This document shows positions 1-7,605 of a stretch of 64,000 nt of DNA, piece after piece. Numbering within the stretch: the stretch's first letter is position 1; every line of letters starts with the position of its first letter. The notes beneath the pieces were generated by a model, which was given only the letters and a program-made list of their open reading frames with translations, made no database searches and was not told the origin of the DNA. The translations under genes were made by a program, and so were the position numbers. Source of the DNA: Nitrospinota bacterium (lineage in GTDB: Bacteria > Nitrospinota > Nitrospinia > Nitrospinales > VA-1); contig JAQCGX010000005.1 of NCBI GenBank assembly GCA_027619975.1, forward strand, positions 45,155 to 109,154, given 5' to 3'.

Positions 1-655
1 CCATGCTGTCGGTGATCAATTTGACAGGGATATTATCTTCCATCAATTCCCAGACCGTGAGCCGGGCACCTTGCAGGAAGGGGCGGGTTTCATTGGCCAG
101 GACGTTTATTTTCTTGCCTGCGTTCACAGCGGCGCGGATGACCCCGAGAGCCGTCCCGAACCCCGCAGTCGCCAGGGCCCCTGCGTTGCAATGAGTTAGA
201 ATATTGTTGCCATCGGCAATCAGTGTTTGGCCGAAATCGCCCATCGCCTGATTGGCGGCGATATCTTCATCGCAGATTGTCTGCGCTTCGGCCCGTAAAC
301 GTTTTTTCACATCGGCAAGACTTTGGTCTTTGCAATCCCGCGCTACCCGTTTCATCCGTTCAATGCCCCAGGCCAGGTTGACGGCAGTCGGGCGGGATTG
401 AGCCAGCACATCGCATTTAGCTTCCAGTTGCGAATAGAAGTTATCGAAATCCTCAGCTTCGATGGCATCCGCGCCCAGGCTCACGCCCATTGCGGCGGCC
501 ACGCCGATGGCGGGGGCACCCCTTATGATCATGGTTTTAATGGCATGGCCGACTTCTTCAATCGTTCTGCAATCGACAAAAACTTTTTCCGTGGGCAACC
601 GGGTTTGATCGATCATGCGTGCGGCGCCATCGATGAGTTCGACTGTTTTGATCAT
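1..655 (-). CDS. mtnA: S-methyl-5-thioribose-1-phosphate isomerase (partial, C-terminus off the window)
   Basis: Cytosolic methionine-salvage enzyme that isomerises methylthioribose-1-phosphate to methylthioribulose-1-phosphate. About 218 N-terminal codons are visible, roughly two thirds of the family's usual length; the gene runs off the left edge. Seen in order: the motif RGAPAIGVAAAMG near residue 48, the catalytic-cysteine block HCNAGALAT, and NETRPFLQGARLT. ATG at 655 is the first good start; an in-frame ATT lies further upstream. It is the last visible gene of the run yggT-divIVA-DUF167-mtnA and follows the DUF167 stop by about 24 bases. A nucleosidase-like gene at 5588 could supply the pathway's upstream step, which is inference. 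Confidence 0.95.
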   Translation of the reverse strand, partial: MIKTVELIDGAARMIDQTRLPTEKVFVDCRTIEEVGHAIKTMIIRGAPAIGVAAAMGVSLGADAIEAEDFDNFYSQLEAKCDVLAQSRPTAVNLAWGIERMKRVARDCKDQSLADVKKRLRAEAQTICDEDIAANQAMGDFGQTLIADGNNILTHCNAGALATAGFGTALGVIRAAVNAGKKINVLANETRPFLQGARLTVWELMEDNIPVKLITDSM

Positions 656-679
656 GGAAAATTTTTCACTTTCAATGTT

Positions 680-979
680 TTAGGATTCGTTGGGGAGGAG
701 TATTTTCAAAAACTCAGCTTCGTTCATACCCCCGATGCGGATGATTTTATTTTTGCTGGTCAGCCCGCCGACGATATCCACGCGGGATGGGCTGATACCC
801 AACGATTTAGCGAGGAACTTGATGCAGGTGCGGTTGGCAGCACCTTCCACCGGCGGCGAGGTCAGGCGGATTTTCAAGGCTCCATTCATCACGCCGGATA
901 TTTCATTTTTGGAGGCTCTGGGCTGAATAGCGGCGGAAAATTGAATTCCCTCGTTATGCCTGGTAATTTTCAAAGCCAT
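680..979 (-). CDS. DUF167 (YggU/UPF0235) family protein
   Basis: Small cytosolic protein of the DUF167 family, whose biochemical role is not established. The 99 residues match the family's usual size. The diagnostic core is present: IQPRASKNEISG near the N-terminus, then LKIRLTSPPVEGAANRTCIKFLAKSLG and a lysine-rich strand-turn (TSKNKIIRIGG). ATG at 979 is preferred; an in-frame TTG at 988 would add three residues. It sits between divIVA and mtnA on the same strand with 21-24 base gaps, so the four genes probably share a transcript. YggT, DivIVA and DUF167 genes are often neighbours in bacterial genomes. Confidence 0.9.
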   Translation of the reverse strand: MALKITRHNEGIQFSAAIQPRASKNEISGVMNGALKIRLTSPPVEGAANRTCIKFLAKSLGISPSRVDIVGGLTSKNKIIRIGGMNEAEFLKILLPNES

Positions 980-1000
980 GCCGGTCAAGGAGTCCGCGCG

Positions 1001-1405
1001 TTATTTTTTAAACTGTTCGAGATGGTCCAAGGCGGATTTTTTAATGTTTTGGATCAGACTGGATTTATCCTGCGTGAGTTTATGAATGTCTTTTTTCAAT
1101 GCGTTCAGTTCCTGTTCCGCCTTTTTTTTATGACTCTCTGCCTGTTCCCGCGCCACGCGAATAATCTGCTTGGCTTTTTCCTTTAACATTTCCGGGGTGA
1201 TCTGCGGGTTGCTATTGGCTTCAGAACCGGCGGGATTGTGATTTTTTAATTTTTCGATTTCATTTTTTAGCTGCTTGATTTCCTCGGACATTTCCTTGAA
1301 GTCATCCGCGACAAGGTGTAAAAATGTATCCACCTCCTGTTTGTTGTAGCCTCTGAATTTCTCGCGAAAACATTGTTCCAGGATGTCGAGATGATTTAAT
1401 CTCAT
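1001..1405 (-). CDS. DivIVA-domain coiled-coil protein
   Basis: Likely a polar or septal membrane-curvature-sensing scaffold of the DivIVA family. The N-terminus (MRLNHLDILEQCFREKFRGY followed by NKQEVDTFL) is the classic DivIVA lipid-binding segment, with the FRGYN-x-x-EVDxFL pattern. The remaining roughly 100 residues are charged heptad-type coiled coil rich in Lys and Glu, with a short Asn/Pro break near residue 55. Length is 134 residues, short for the family. ATG at 1405 is chosen because the DivIVA homology begins exactly there; a longer frame would run back into yggT. It follows the yggT stop by seven bases, consistent with coupled expression. Confidence 0.9.
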   Translation of the reverse strand: MRLNHLDILEQCFREKFRGYNKQEVDTFLHLVADDFKEMSEEIKQLKNEIEKLKNHNPAGSEANSNPQITPEMLKEKAKQIIRVAREQAESHKKKAEQELNALKKDIHKLTQDKSSLIQNIKKSALDHLEQFKK

Positions 1406-1412
1406 AGCCGGC

Positions 1413-1712
1413 TCATTGCAATTGAATGGCAAACATTCCCAAAGATTTGACCACGAATTCCTGGAGAAAAATGATGCCAAGAATCACTATAATGGGAGAA
1501 AAGTCGATGCCGATACCAGACATGGGCAACAATTGCCGCACCTTGTTCATGACCGGTTCCGTGATGCTGTAAAGAAACTGTACAATTGGATTATTCGGAT
1601 CGGGATTGACCCAGGACAACAACGCCCGGATAATGATGATCCACATATAAATACCGAGTGCGATGTCTAAAATTTTGGCGGTTGCCCCTAGAAGGTTTCC
1701 TATAATATACAT
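1413..1712 (-). CDS. YggT family integral membrane protein
   Basis: Small inner-membrane protein of the YggT family, implicated in some bacteria in cell shape, division-site or osmotic functions, though not firmly characterised. The 99 residues carry two hydrophobic blocks. The first contains IYMWIIIIRALLSWVNPDPNN, the family signature with the RALLSW-x-NPDP core, and is followed by ITEPVMNKVRQLLP; the second is IGIDFSPIIVILGIIFLQ. ATG at 1712 is chosen because homology begins there; the open frame extends to 1874 without matching the family. It is the first gene of the minus-strand run into divIVA, DUF167 and mtnA. Confidence 0.9.
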   Translation of the reverse strand: MYIIGNLLGATAKILDIALGIYMWIIIIRALLSWVNPDPNNPIVQFLYSITEPVMNKVRQLLPMSGIGIDFSPIIVILGIIFLQEFVVKSLGMFAIQLQ

Positions 1713-1798
1713 AAGTGTCCGTTTGAATTGTCTGGGATGAGCAAAACGCTTTCCGACCAAAAATTGGAAATCAATAAAATCCTTGATTTTAACCCGCT

Positions 1799-1827
1799 TA
1801 AAGTAACGAACTTCCATTATATTGTCA
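1799..1827 (-). promoter_or_regulatory. Candidate promoter for yggT-divIVA-DUF167-mtnA
   Basis: On the minus strand a perfect TTGACA (1822-1827) is followed by a 17-base spacer and TACTTT (1799-1804), about 90 bases upstream of the yggT start. It overlaps the candidate asnS promoter on the other strand, so the two operons may share one divergent control region. Similarity only; no experimental support. Confidence 0.4.
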
Positions 1828-1851
1828 ATTGGAAGTCCCTGCTTGGATATT
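1822..1851 (+). promoter_or_regulatory. Candidate promoter for asnS
   Basis: TTGTCA (1822-1827), an 18-base spacer and GATATT (1846-1851) precede the asnS start by about 65 bases. The match is moderate and overlaps the opposite-strand candidate promoter. Confidence 0.35.
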
Positions 1852-1916
1852 TTCAGGAATAGGACTGAATACACTGGCGATGAACTGTTTTTTTAACCGA
1901 AACTCAAGGACCCAAC

Positions 1917-3317
1917 ATGGCAAAAAAAATGCGCGACAAAGTAAAAGATCTTCTAAAGAGTGATGAGGAGCTGGAAAACGCCATCGTCAAGGGATGGGTG
2001 CGTACCCGGCGGGATTCCAAGGGAGGCTTTTCTTTTATCGAAATCAACGACGGCTCCTGCCTGTCCGGCATCCAGGTGGTGGCGGATCATAATATAGAGG
2101 GTTTTCAAGAAGCCGCGCCAAACTTGCACACCGGAAGCTGTGTCGCCGTTCAGGGCAAGCTGGTGGCATCCCCGGCGAAGGGGCAGAAGTGGGAATTGCA
2201 CGCCACGGAGATCACAGTTTACGGAGGGGCGGATGCGGAAAAATATCCGTTACAGAAGAAACAACATTCCTTTGAGTTTTTGCGCGAGATCGCGCATTTG
2301 CGTCCGCGCACCAACACCTTTGGCGCGGTCATGCGTGTTCGCAACCGATTGGCCTATTCCATACACAAATTTTTCAACGACCGGGGCTTCGTATACCTGC
2401 ACACCCCCATCATCACCACCAGCGATTGCGAAGGCGCGGGAGAAATGTTTCAGGTGACGACGCTGGATATGGATCAACCACCCCGGAAAGATGGGAAAGT
2501 CGATTACAATCAGGATTTTTTTGGTAAGAAGACGGGGCTCACCGTCAGCGGTCAACTGGAAGGTGAAATCTATGCGATGGCGCTCTCCGACATCTACACA
2601 TTTGGCCCTACGTTCCGAGCGGAAAATTCCAACACCAGCCGCCATCTGGCGGAGTTCTGGATGGTCGAACCGGAAATGGCATTTTACGATCAGGATGACA
2701 ATATGGACCTGGCGGAGGAGTTCATCACCTATTTAATAAAAGACGTGCTGGAAAACTGCCAGGAGGACATGGAGTTTTTCAACCAGCGCATCGACAAGAC
2801 CATTCTCGAAACGTTAACCAATATTGTCGAGCACCAATTCGAACGCATCCATTACAGCGAGGCGATCCATTTGCTGGAAAAATGCGAGAAAAAATTCGTG
2901 TACTCCGTGGAATGGGGCTGCAACCTGCAATCCGAACACGAACGCTATCTGAGCGAAAAGGTCTTCAAAAAACCCGTCATCATTTACAACTATCCCGAAG
3001 CCATCAAACCGTTTTACATGAAACTGAACGAGGACAGAGAAACCGTTCGGGCGATGGATGTTCTATTGCCGAAGCTGGGTGAGATCATCGGCGGCAGTCA
3101 GCGCGAGGACGATCTCGCTGTACTGGAAGCCCGGATGAAGGAGAAAGAACTGGACCCCGCCGAGTACTGGTGGTACCTCGATCTCAGGCGTTACGGCTCT
3201 GCTCCGCATTCCGGCTTTGGGCTGGGCTTTGAGCGGCTGGTGCAGTTTGTGACCGGCATGGAAAACATTAGAGATGTGATCCCCTTCCCGCGCACGCCCA
3301 AGCATGCGGGGTTTTAA
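1917..3317 (+). CDS. asnS: Asparaginyl-tRNA synthetase
   Basis: Class II aminoacyl-tRNA synthetase that charges tRNA-Asn with asparagine using ATP in the cytosol. The 466 residues match the bacterial AsnRS length. An N-terminal OB-fold anticodon-binding domain ([20 protein letters not shown], about residues 24-45) precedes the class II core. The core holds motif 2 ([20 protein letters not shown]) and motif 3 ([20 protein letters not shown]) ahead of the C-terminal DVIPFPRTP. The ATG at 1917 begins directly at the homologous N-terminus. The gene stands alone, divergent from yggT. The presence of both asnS and GatA/GatC suggests that the amidotransferase serves at least Gln-tRNA formation here, which is inference. 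Confidence 0.97.
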   Translation: MAKKMRDKVKDLLKSDEELENAIVKGWVRTRRDSKGGFSFIEINDGSCLSGIQVVADHNIEGFQEAAPNLHTGSCVAVQGKLVASPAKGQKWELHATEITVYGGADAEKYPLQKKQHSFEFLREIAHLRPRTNTFGAVMRVRNRLAYSIHKFFNDRGFVYLHTPIITTSDCEGAGEMFQVTTLDMDQPPRKDGKVDYNQDFFGKKTGLTVSGQLEGEIYAMALSDIYTFGPTFRAENSNTSRHLAEFWMVEPEMAFYDQDDNMDLAEEFITYLIKDVLENCQEDMEFFNQRIDKTILETLTNIVEHQFERIHYSEAIHLLEKCEKKFVYSVEWGCNLQSEHERYLSEKVFKKPVIIYNYPEAIKPFYMKLNEDRETVRAMDVLLPKLGEIIGGSQREDDLAVLEARMKEKELDPAEYWWYLDLRRYGSAPHSGFGLGFERLVQFVTGMENIRDVIPFPRTPKHAGF

Positions 3318-4009
3318 CTGTCACCCTGAGCCTATCCGATACGTCATCGCGAGCCACGAAGTGGCGTGGCCATGATAATATTCCCAAGCATTTGTGCCCC
3401 GGAGGGGTAGATCCAGGCTTTCTGGAGTGCTTCGTCGCCGTTGGCTCCTCGCAATGACGACTAATGCAAAACTCCCTTCATCGAGAGATGATAGGTGAAA
3501 CGTTGTCATCCTGAGCCTGTGATATTTTACCTTTGCCTTCATGCCCCTGTTATATCCCTTCCATAAATTTCATGCCCCGGAGGGGTAGAAGGGGTATGTC
3601 GAAGGGTGGCAAAAACAACAAAATCATTTTTCACCGCAGAGGGCGCCGAGGGCGCTGAGGACGCAGAGAAAACCTTAAATAATAAGGGAAGAGAATATTA
3701 ACGGACCCTCTCCTCTTCAAGGGGAGAGGGCTGGGTGAGGGAATGGTTGGAACCACAGATTAAGAAAGTTAAAAAGGAAAAGGTTTAAATCCCTCCTCAC
3801 CTTAATCCTCTCCTCCTTTGAGGAGAGGAAATACTTATGAAAACCTTATGTGTAAGGTTTTCTTCGCGACCTTTGCGTCTTTGCGGTGAAATTAAATCCC
3901 CCCAACCCCCTTCATGGAAGGGGGAGCAGGTTTTCCCCCCTTTTTTAAAGGGGGGGGGTAGGGGGAGTTTTAAAAATCCTGTCAATCCTGTCCAAACTAT
4001 CTTGCTGTC
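3318..4009. repeat. Non-coding spacer filled with several dispersed repeat types
   Basis: No gene is supported in these 692 bases. They contain at least four repeat-like units. A CACCCTGAGCC/CATCCTGAGCC unit occurs near 3318 and 3508 and is related to the pair at 9745-9819. A GCCCCGGAGGGGTAGA box occurs near 3398 and 3573. Two inverted copies of a 'CACCGCA..GACGCA..GAAAACC' unit lie at about 3630-3675 and, on the other strand, 3857-3893. G/C-tract hairpins lie at about 3706-3740 and 3897-3972. Short open frames here read through the repeats and are not credible proteins. Confidence 0.7.
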
Positions 4010-5380
4010 TCACTTCCTGAGCAGTACCGCCGTCTCCACATGGTGCGTCTGCGGGAACATATCGACGACCACCATGTCCTCGATATGATAAGGCTCCATA
4101 TTTTTGAGATCGCGCGCCAGGGTCGCAGGGTTGCAGGAAACATAGATGATCTGTTCGGGCGCAATTTTCAGGATGGATTGCAGCACCTCATCCGAACAGC
4201 CTTTGCGCGGTGGATCGACGATCACCGTGTCGATGTTTTCCGCTTCAACGATTTTCGGCAGATGCTTTTCCACCGTTCCCTGTAAAAACTCGCAGGAGTC
4301 GATGCCGTTCAGTTGGGCGCTTTCCTTGGCGTTTTCGATCGCGTCCGGGAATTCTTCGATGCCGATCACCGACAATCCCGCGCGCGCCAGCCACAGGCTG
4401 ATGCCGCCCGACCCACAGTAGGCGTCCAGCACTTTGCCTTTGCCCGGCGTCACCCATTGGCGGATGGTTTCATACAGAGTGACCGCTTGTTGCGAATTGA
4501 CCTGCATGAACGAACCCAATGACAGGTTAAATTTCAAGCCGTCCAGTTCATCGGAAAAACGGTCCTTGCCCCACAGGGTCCGGGTGTTTTTACCGAAGAT
4601 GGCGTTGGTGTCCCGGTCGTTGAGGTTTTGCACGATGCCGGTGACGTGGAAGCGTTCCACAAATTCAGGGTGGGTCAATTCCTTCATGAACGGGTTGGGA
4701 AGCCGGCCCTTGGTGGTGACGAAGCCGATGAGCGTTTCAGAAGTCGCTTCCGAATGGCGGACGATGATACCGCGCAGAAATCCCTTTTTCCATTTTTCGC
4801 TGTAAATGAGGACCTTGTGTTTTTCCACCAGCCCGCGAATGTGTTCCTTCACTTCGTTGATGGGGGATAGCAGGATGTCGCAGGTGGAAGAATTGGCCAC
4901 CTCATGCGTGCCTTGCTGGTAGAAACCGACTTGCAGTTTTTTCTCCTTGAGCGCCACCGCAAAGCTTCCCTTGTTGCGGTAGTTGTAGGGGCGCTCGGCA
5001 GGCAGAGTTTTGATGGGGGCCTGGGGCGTGATCTTGCCGATGTGCTCAAGAGCCTCGGTCACCACTTGTACCTTGAACGCCATCTGCTGATCGTAATGCA
5101 AGTCTTGCAATTTACAGCCGCCGCATTCTAAGAACACGGGGCAGGGGGGGGCAACGCGGTGCGGGGAAGCCTCCAACCGCTCCACCACCTGTGCAACCCC
5201 AAAACGTGGAGTGACTTTGCTGATCTCGCCCATCACCCGGTCGCCGGGCAGGCCATCGGGAACGAACAGGGTGTATCCCTCATGACGGCAGATGCCATCG
5301 CCGCTCGAACCCTGGGTTTCAACCGTCAGCTCCAACTGGTCGCCGACTTTAACTGGAATGGTGTGACTGGGCTTTGCCAT
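4010..5380 (-). CDS. rlmD: TRAM-domain 23S rRNA (uracil-C5)-methyltransferase, RlmD/RumA family
   Basis: SAM-dependent methyltransferase that makes 5-methyluridine in 23S rRNA (or possibly tRNA). The 456 residues fit RlmD. Visible in order: an N-terminal TRAM domain (about 10-70); a [4Fe-4S] cysteine set C80, C86, C89 and C167; a Rossmann methyltransferase fold with DAYCGSGGISLWLA near 320; DPPRKGC; the catalytic cysteine C416 in SCNPATLARDL; and the general-base glutamate E449 near the C-terminus. Which uridine is modified cannot be decided from sequence, so the gene symbol is tentative. It is transcribed alone and ends facing the repeat-rich spacer. Confidence 0.88.
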   Translation of the reverse strand: MAKPSHTIPVKVGDQLELTVETQGSSGDGICRHEGYTLFVPDGLPGDRVMGEISKVTPRFGVAQVVERLEASPHRVAPPCPVFLECGGCKLQDLHYDQQMAFKVQVVTEALEHIGKITPQAPIKTLPAERPYNYRNKGSFAVALKEKKLQVGFYQQGTHEVANSSTCDILLSPINEVKEHIRGLVEKHKVLIYSEKWKKGFLRGIIVRHSEATSETLIGFVTTKGRLPNPFMKELTHPEFVERFHVTGIVQNLNDRDTNAIFGKNTRTLWGKDRFSDELDGLKFNLSLGSFMQVNSQQAVTLYETIRQWVTPGKGKVLDAYCGSGGISLWLARAGLSVIGIEEFPDAIENAKESAQLNGIDSCEFLQGTVEKHLPKIVEAENIDTVIVDPPRKGCSDEVLQSILKIAPEQIIYVSCNPATLARDLKNMEPYHIEDMVVVDMFPQTHHVETAVLLRK

Positions 5381-5587
5381 AGTGCCTCAAAAGATAAAAT
5401 TTCCCCCTGTAACAAGGGGATCATGGAGATTTAACAGGCTATCGGGGGGACGAACTCAAAGGTCGCAGAAAATATATTTTGCCGGTCCTGTGTCAAACCT
5501 TTTACTAAGATGTAATATGGTATCGCAATTTTCAGCGAAAATTACAAATTTAAAATATTCACGACCCAACAATTCCTAAAAAATAGC

Positions 5588-6343
5588 ATGAAACCCAGCA
5601 TCTGCATACTCGGGGCAGTCAAAGAAGAGATCGCCGGCATCAAAGGCCGGATGACGATCGAGAGCACGCGCCGGTTCGGTAAAACCGATGTCTGGCGCGG
5701 TATCTGGGAGGGGAGACGCATCACCCTGGTGCGCACCGGAATCGGCAAAAAACGGGCGGCAGAGGCCCTGCTCCAGGTGCTGAACAATTTCCCCATCTCG
5801 ACGGTGATCTCCATAGGGTACGCAGGCGGAACCCATGCCGACCTCAAAACCGGGGACCTGTTAATCGCCGATAAGATTCTAGCCGCCTCCAAAGACGGCA
5901 ACCCCCCGGAGGAAATCCCGATAACGTCCACATTGGCGGAAAAACTGGCGAACCTGCAAAAATCGGATAAATTCGCCATATTCACAGGCTGTCTGCTGAC
6001 GGTGGGGGAGGTCGTCCATCGACCCGAGGACAAAAAAGCCCTGGGCGAGAAATATGGTGCGCTGGCCCTCGACATGGAAACATCCGTTTTGGCCCAAATA
6101 GCGGCGGTGAAGGATGTCCCGTTTTTATCCGTTCGCGCCATCAGCGATACCGTCGAGGAGGAACTGGTGGACGTTTCGTCATTCGTGGAGCCGAATGGGG
6201 AAATCTCCAAACTGAAAGCCGGGTGGTACGTCCTCACCCATCCCGCGTCGCTCAGGAAGTTCATCAATCTGAAAGACATCGCCCAGCAGGCCACAAAAAA
6301 CCTGACGGAGTTTTTGATGGTTTTCTTGAAAGCAAAAAGCTGA
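5588..6343 (+). CDS. MTA/SAH nucleosidase-like (nucleoside phosphorylase superfamily) protein
   Basis: Cytosolic nucleoside phosphorylase/hydrolase-fold enzyme, most like 5'-methylthioadenosine/S-adenosylhomocysteine nucleosidase or futalosine hydrolase. Key positions match that fold: the AVKEE block with E13, RTGIGKKRA at 49, IGYAGG at 76, LDMETS with E164, and RAISD with the catalytic D187. Length, 251 residues, is slightly above the usual 230. The C-terminal 40 residues after D187 are not diagnostic. If it cleaves methylthioadenosine it would feed the salvage route that includes mtnA at 1-655; hopanoid-associated phosphorylases are a related alternative. It converges on the XRE gene, 14 bases away. 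Confidence 0.75.
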   Translation: MKPSICILGAVKEEIAGIKGRMTIESTRRFGKTDVWRGIWEGRRITLVRTGIGKKRAAEALLQVLNNFPISTVISIGYAGGTHADLKTGDLLIADKILAASKDGNPPEEIPITSTLAEKLANLQKSDKFAIFTGCLLTVGEVVHRPEDKKALGEKYGALALDMETSVLAQIAAVKDVPFLSVRAISDTVEEELVDVSSFVEPNGEISKLKAGWYVLTHPASLRKFINLKDIAQQATKNLTEFLMVFLKAKS

Positions 6344-6357
6344 TTCAGGCAAATACT

Positions 6358-6867
6358 TTATGCTTCCAAAGCGGGCTTCAATTTTTTCGTCGAAATTTTC
6401 CTTTTGGTTTTCTTAGCAGGCTTGGCCTCATCCGAATGACCGTAAAGTATCCTGGCTTTTGAGCCTTTGTCTAAATCAAAATTCAAAGTCTTGGAGATAT
6501 CCAATAGGGTTCCAAAACTGACTCGCCGATAATTCTCGGATTCATAGCGTTGAATCTGTTGAGCGGGCATTCCTAACTTGTCCGCCAATTGCTTTTGGGT
6601 CAACCCTTGAGAAATTCGAGAACGCACCAGCACGTCTGGAAGATCTGCCAAAGAACCAATTTTTAAAGTGGGAGCTTTTTTATTTTTAAGGTTCTCATAT
6701 TCCCGGATTTCATTTTCAAGGTCACCCATTAAAGACTTGAGAGAATCCGCCATTGCTTTATGAATGGTCTTATCTGGAAAAGTCCCTTCCTTGCAGACTT
6801 TTAAAGACCGTTCCAAATCTTTAAACTTTGATTTTGTAATCTTGTATTGTTTTTCGTTTTTGATCAT
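6358..6867 (-). CDS. XRE-family HTH protein, probable antitoxin/repressor of the adjacent gene
   Basis: DNA-binding protein with a Cro/cI-type helix-turn-helix at about residues 80-130 (SQGLTQKQLADKLGMPAQQI then QRYESENYRR). The N-terminal 65 residues (MIKNEKQYKITKSKFKDLER onward) are charged and helical. The C-terminus is a Lys-rich tail. This architecture recurs in XRE regulators next to small toxin-like genes. It has a strong Shine-Dalgarno (AGGAGGG) and lies 26 bases downstream of the nucleotidyltransferase-fold gene, so the two are probably co-transcribed. By analogy it would neutralise or repress its partner, which is inference. The pair is more AT-rich than its surroundings, suggesting acquisition. 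Confidence 0.8.
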   Translation of the reverse strand: MIKNEKQYKITKSKFKDLERSLKVCKEGTFPDKTIHKAMADSLKSLMGDLENEIREYENLKNKKAPTLKIGSLADLPDVLVRSRISQGLTQKQLADKLGMPAQQIQRYESENYRRVSFGTLLDISKTLNFDLDKGSKARILYGHSDEAKPAKKTKRKISTKKLKPALEA

Positions 6868-6893
6868 TTTCTTGACCCTCCTACGAGGGATAA

Positions 6894-7316
6894 TTAATCG
6901 AATTTTATTTTAATAATTCCTTGACGGTTACCATCGCGGTCGGTCTGGAAAAATTCCAAAAACGGTTCACCGCTGGAACCTTCAATGACATTTGCCAGAA
7001 AGAAATCGACTCCATATTTTTCTTTCATTTTTTTCCGACCATTGGAGAAATCCAGTAAAACGGGATCAAGCTTTTTCGTGTTCATGGATGCAGTGGGCAT
7101 CCAGCAACCGTCTATGTCATTGGGCAGTTCTTTATCGCTCACAAAACTGCCATCAATGTAAATATCTTTAATGCCAGCCGACTTTAAATTTTTAACAACC
7201 TCTTTCAAGCCCTTAAAAAGGGTCTGCCGTTGAGGGTTGAAACCAAATTTCTTTTTAATTTCTAGCAATGAAAACTCATGAATCCCCTGACGGAGCTTCA
7301 AATTTTTCTGGTTCAT
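6894..7316 (-). CDS. Nucleotidyltransferase-fold (DUF6932-like) protein, candidate toxin
   Basis: A 140-residue protein not matched to a named enzyme. It carries the minimal nucleotidyltransferase signature: G56-S57 in IYIDGSFVS, the acidic pair D67 and D69 in LPNDIDG, and a possible third acid, D104, in GVDFF. The G-S-x(9)-D-x-D pattern is that of MNT-type enzymes, some of which are toxins or AMPylating antitoxins. Similarity to DUF6932 proteins is recalled, not searched. The downstream XRE gene supports a two-gene toxin-antitoxin-like module. ATG at 7316 has a GGAG ten bases upstream. A short upstream frame with a much better ribosome site overlaps this start (see 7276-7374). Confidence 0.65.
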   Translation of the reverse strand: MNQKNLKLRQGIHEFSLLEIKKKFGFNPQRQTLFKGLKEVVKNLKSAGIKDIYIDGSFVSDKELPNDIDGCWMPTASMNTKKLDPVLLDFSNGRKKMKEKYGVDFFLANVIEGSSGEPFLEFFQTDRDGNRQGIIKIKFD

Positions 7317-7374
7317 AAAGGATTGACTCCAGTAAACAGGCCATTTGGCCTTTTATTTTTATAATTCCCAACAT
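7276..7374 (-). CDS. Possible 32-codon leader peptide ahead of the MNT-like gene
   Basis: An ATG at 7374 is preceded by an optimal AGGAGG (7381-7386) at six bases. It opens a 32-residue frame (starting MLGIIKIKGQMACLLESI) that ends 41 bases inside the following MNT-like gene in another frame. It may be a leader that couples translation. Alternatively it is the true start of a longer protein separated by a one-base frameshift. No homologue is recognised. Confidence 0.35.
   Translation of the reverse strand: MLGIIKIKGQMACLLESILYEPEKFEAPSGDS
7338..7351. promoter_or_regulatory. Perfect 14-base palindrome, candidate operator of the MNT/XRE module
   Basis: AGGCCATTTGGCCT is an exact palindrome located between the candidate promoter (7440-7468) and the MNT-like start at 7316. 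XRE-type antitoxins usually bind such sites in their own leader, so autoregulation is plausible. It also lies inside the short leader frame. Confidence 0.4.
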
Positions 7375-7439
7375 TTTTTACCTCCTGCTTTTAAGTAGAA
7401 TTTATCCTTTCTGGCGCATCGGAATCCTGTTTAAATACA

Positions 7440-7468
7440 ATAATAATGATGTTTTGCGTGAAAAGCAA
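7440..7468 (-). promoter_or_regulatory. Candidate promoter of the MNT/XRE module
   Basis: On the minus strand TTGCTT (7463-7468), a 17-base spacer and TATTAT (7440-7445) are placed about 65 bases before the AGGAGG ribosome site at 7381-7386. The same -35 hexamer and spacing occur in front of pheT. Confidence 0.5.
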
Positions 7469-7511
7469 TATATTTATTATGTTGTGAGTTTTTTTTGATT
7501 AAAGCGCCTAT

Positions 7512-7540
7512 GGAGTTTTAATTCATTGAATTAAAACCCC
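7512..7540. promoter_or_regulatory. Large imperfect palindrome between divergent MNT/XRE and DUF932 genes
   Basis: Two 14-base arms (GGAGTTTTAATTCA and TGAATTAAAACCCC) match as inverted repeats with one mismatch, around a one-base centre. A TATAAT at 7555-7560 follows 15 bases downstream and could be the -10 box of the DUF932 operon, so the palindrome may be an operator. A single-base centre makes a terminator hairpin less likely. Confidence 0.4.
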
Positions 7541-7605
7541 ATTCCGAAATGATGTATAATCCCCTCCTTATTTCAAAATAATCAAAACTCTTAGAGTCAA
7601 AACTA

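Noticed and set aside
323..1186. Long plus-strand frame of 287 codons
   Set aside because: It is antisense to mtnA, the DUF167 gene and divIVA, all of which have clear family signatures; its composition looks like a shadow.
3797..3985. Frame encoding SPQRRKG-type repeats
   Set aside because: This is read-through of interspersed intergenic repeats, not a protein.
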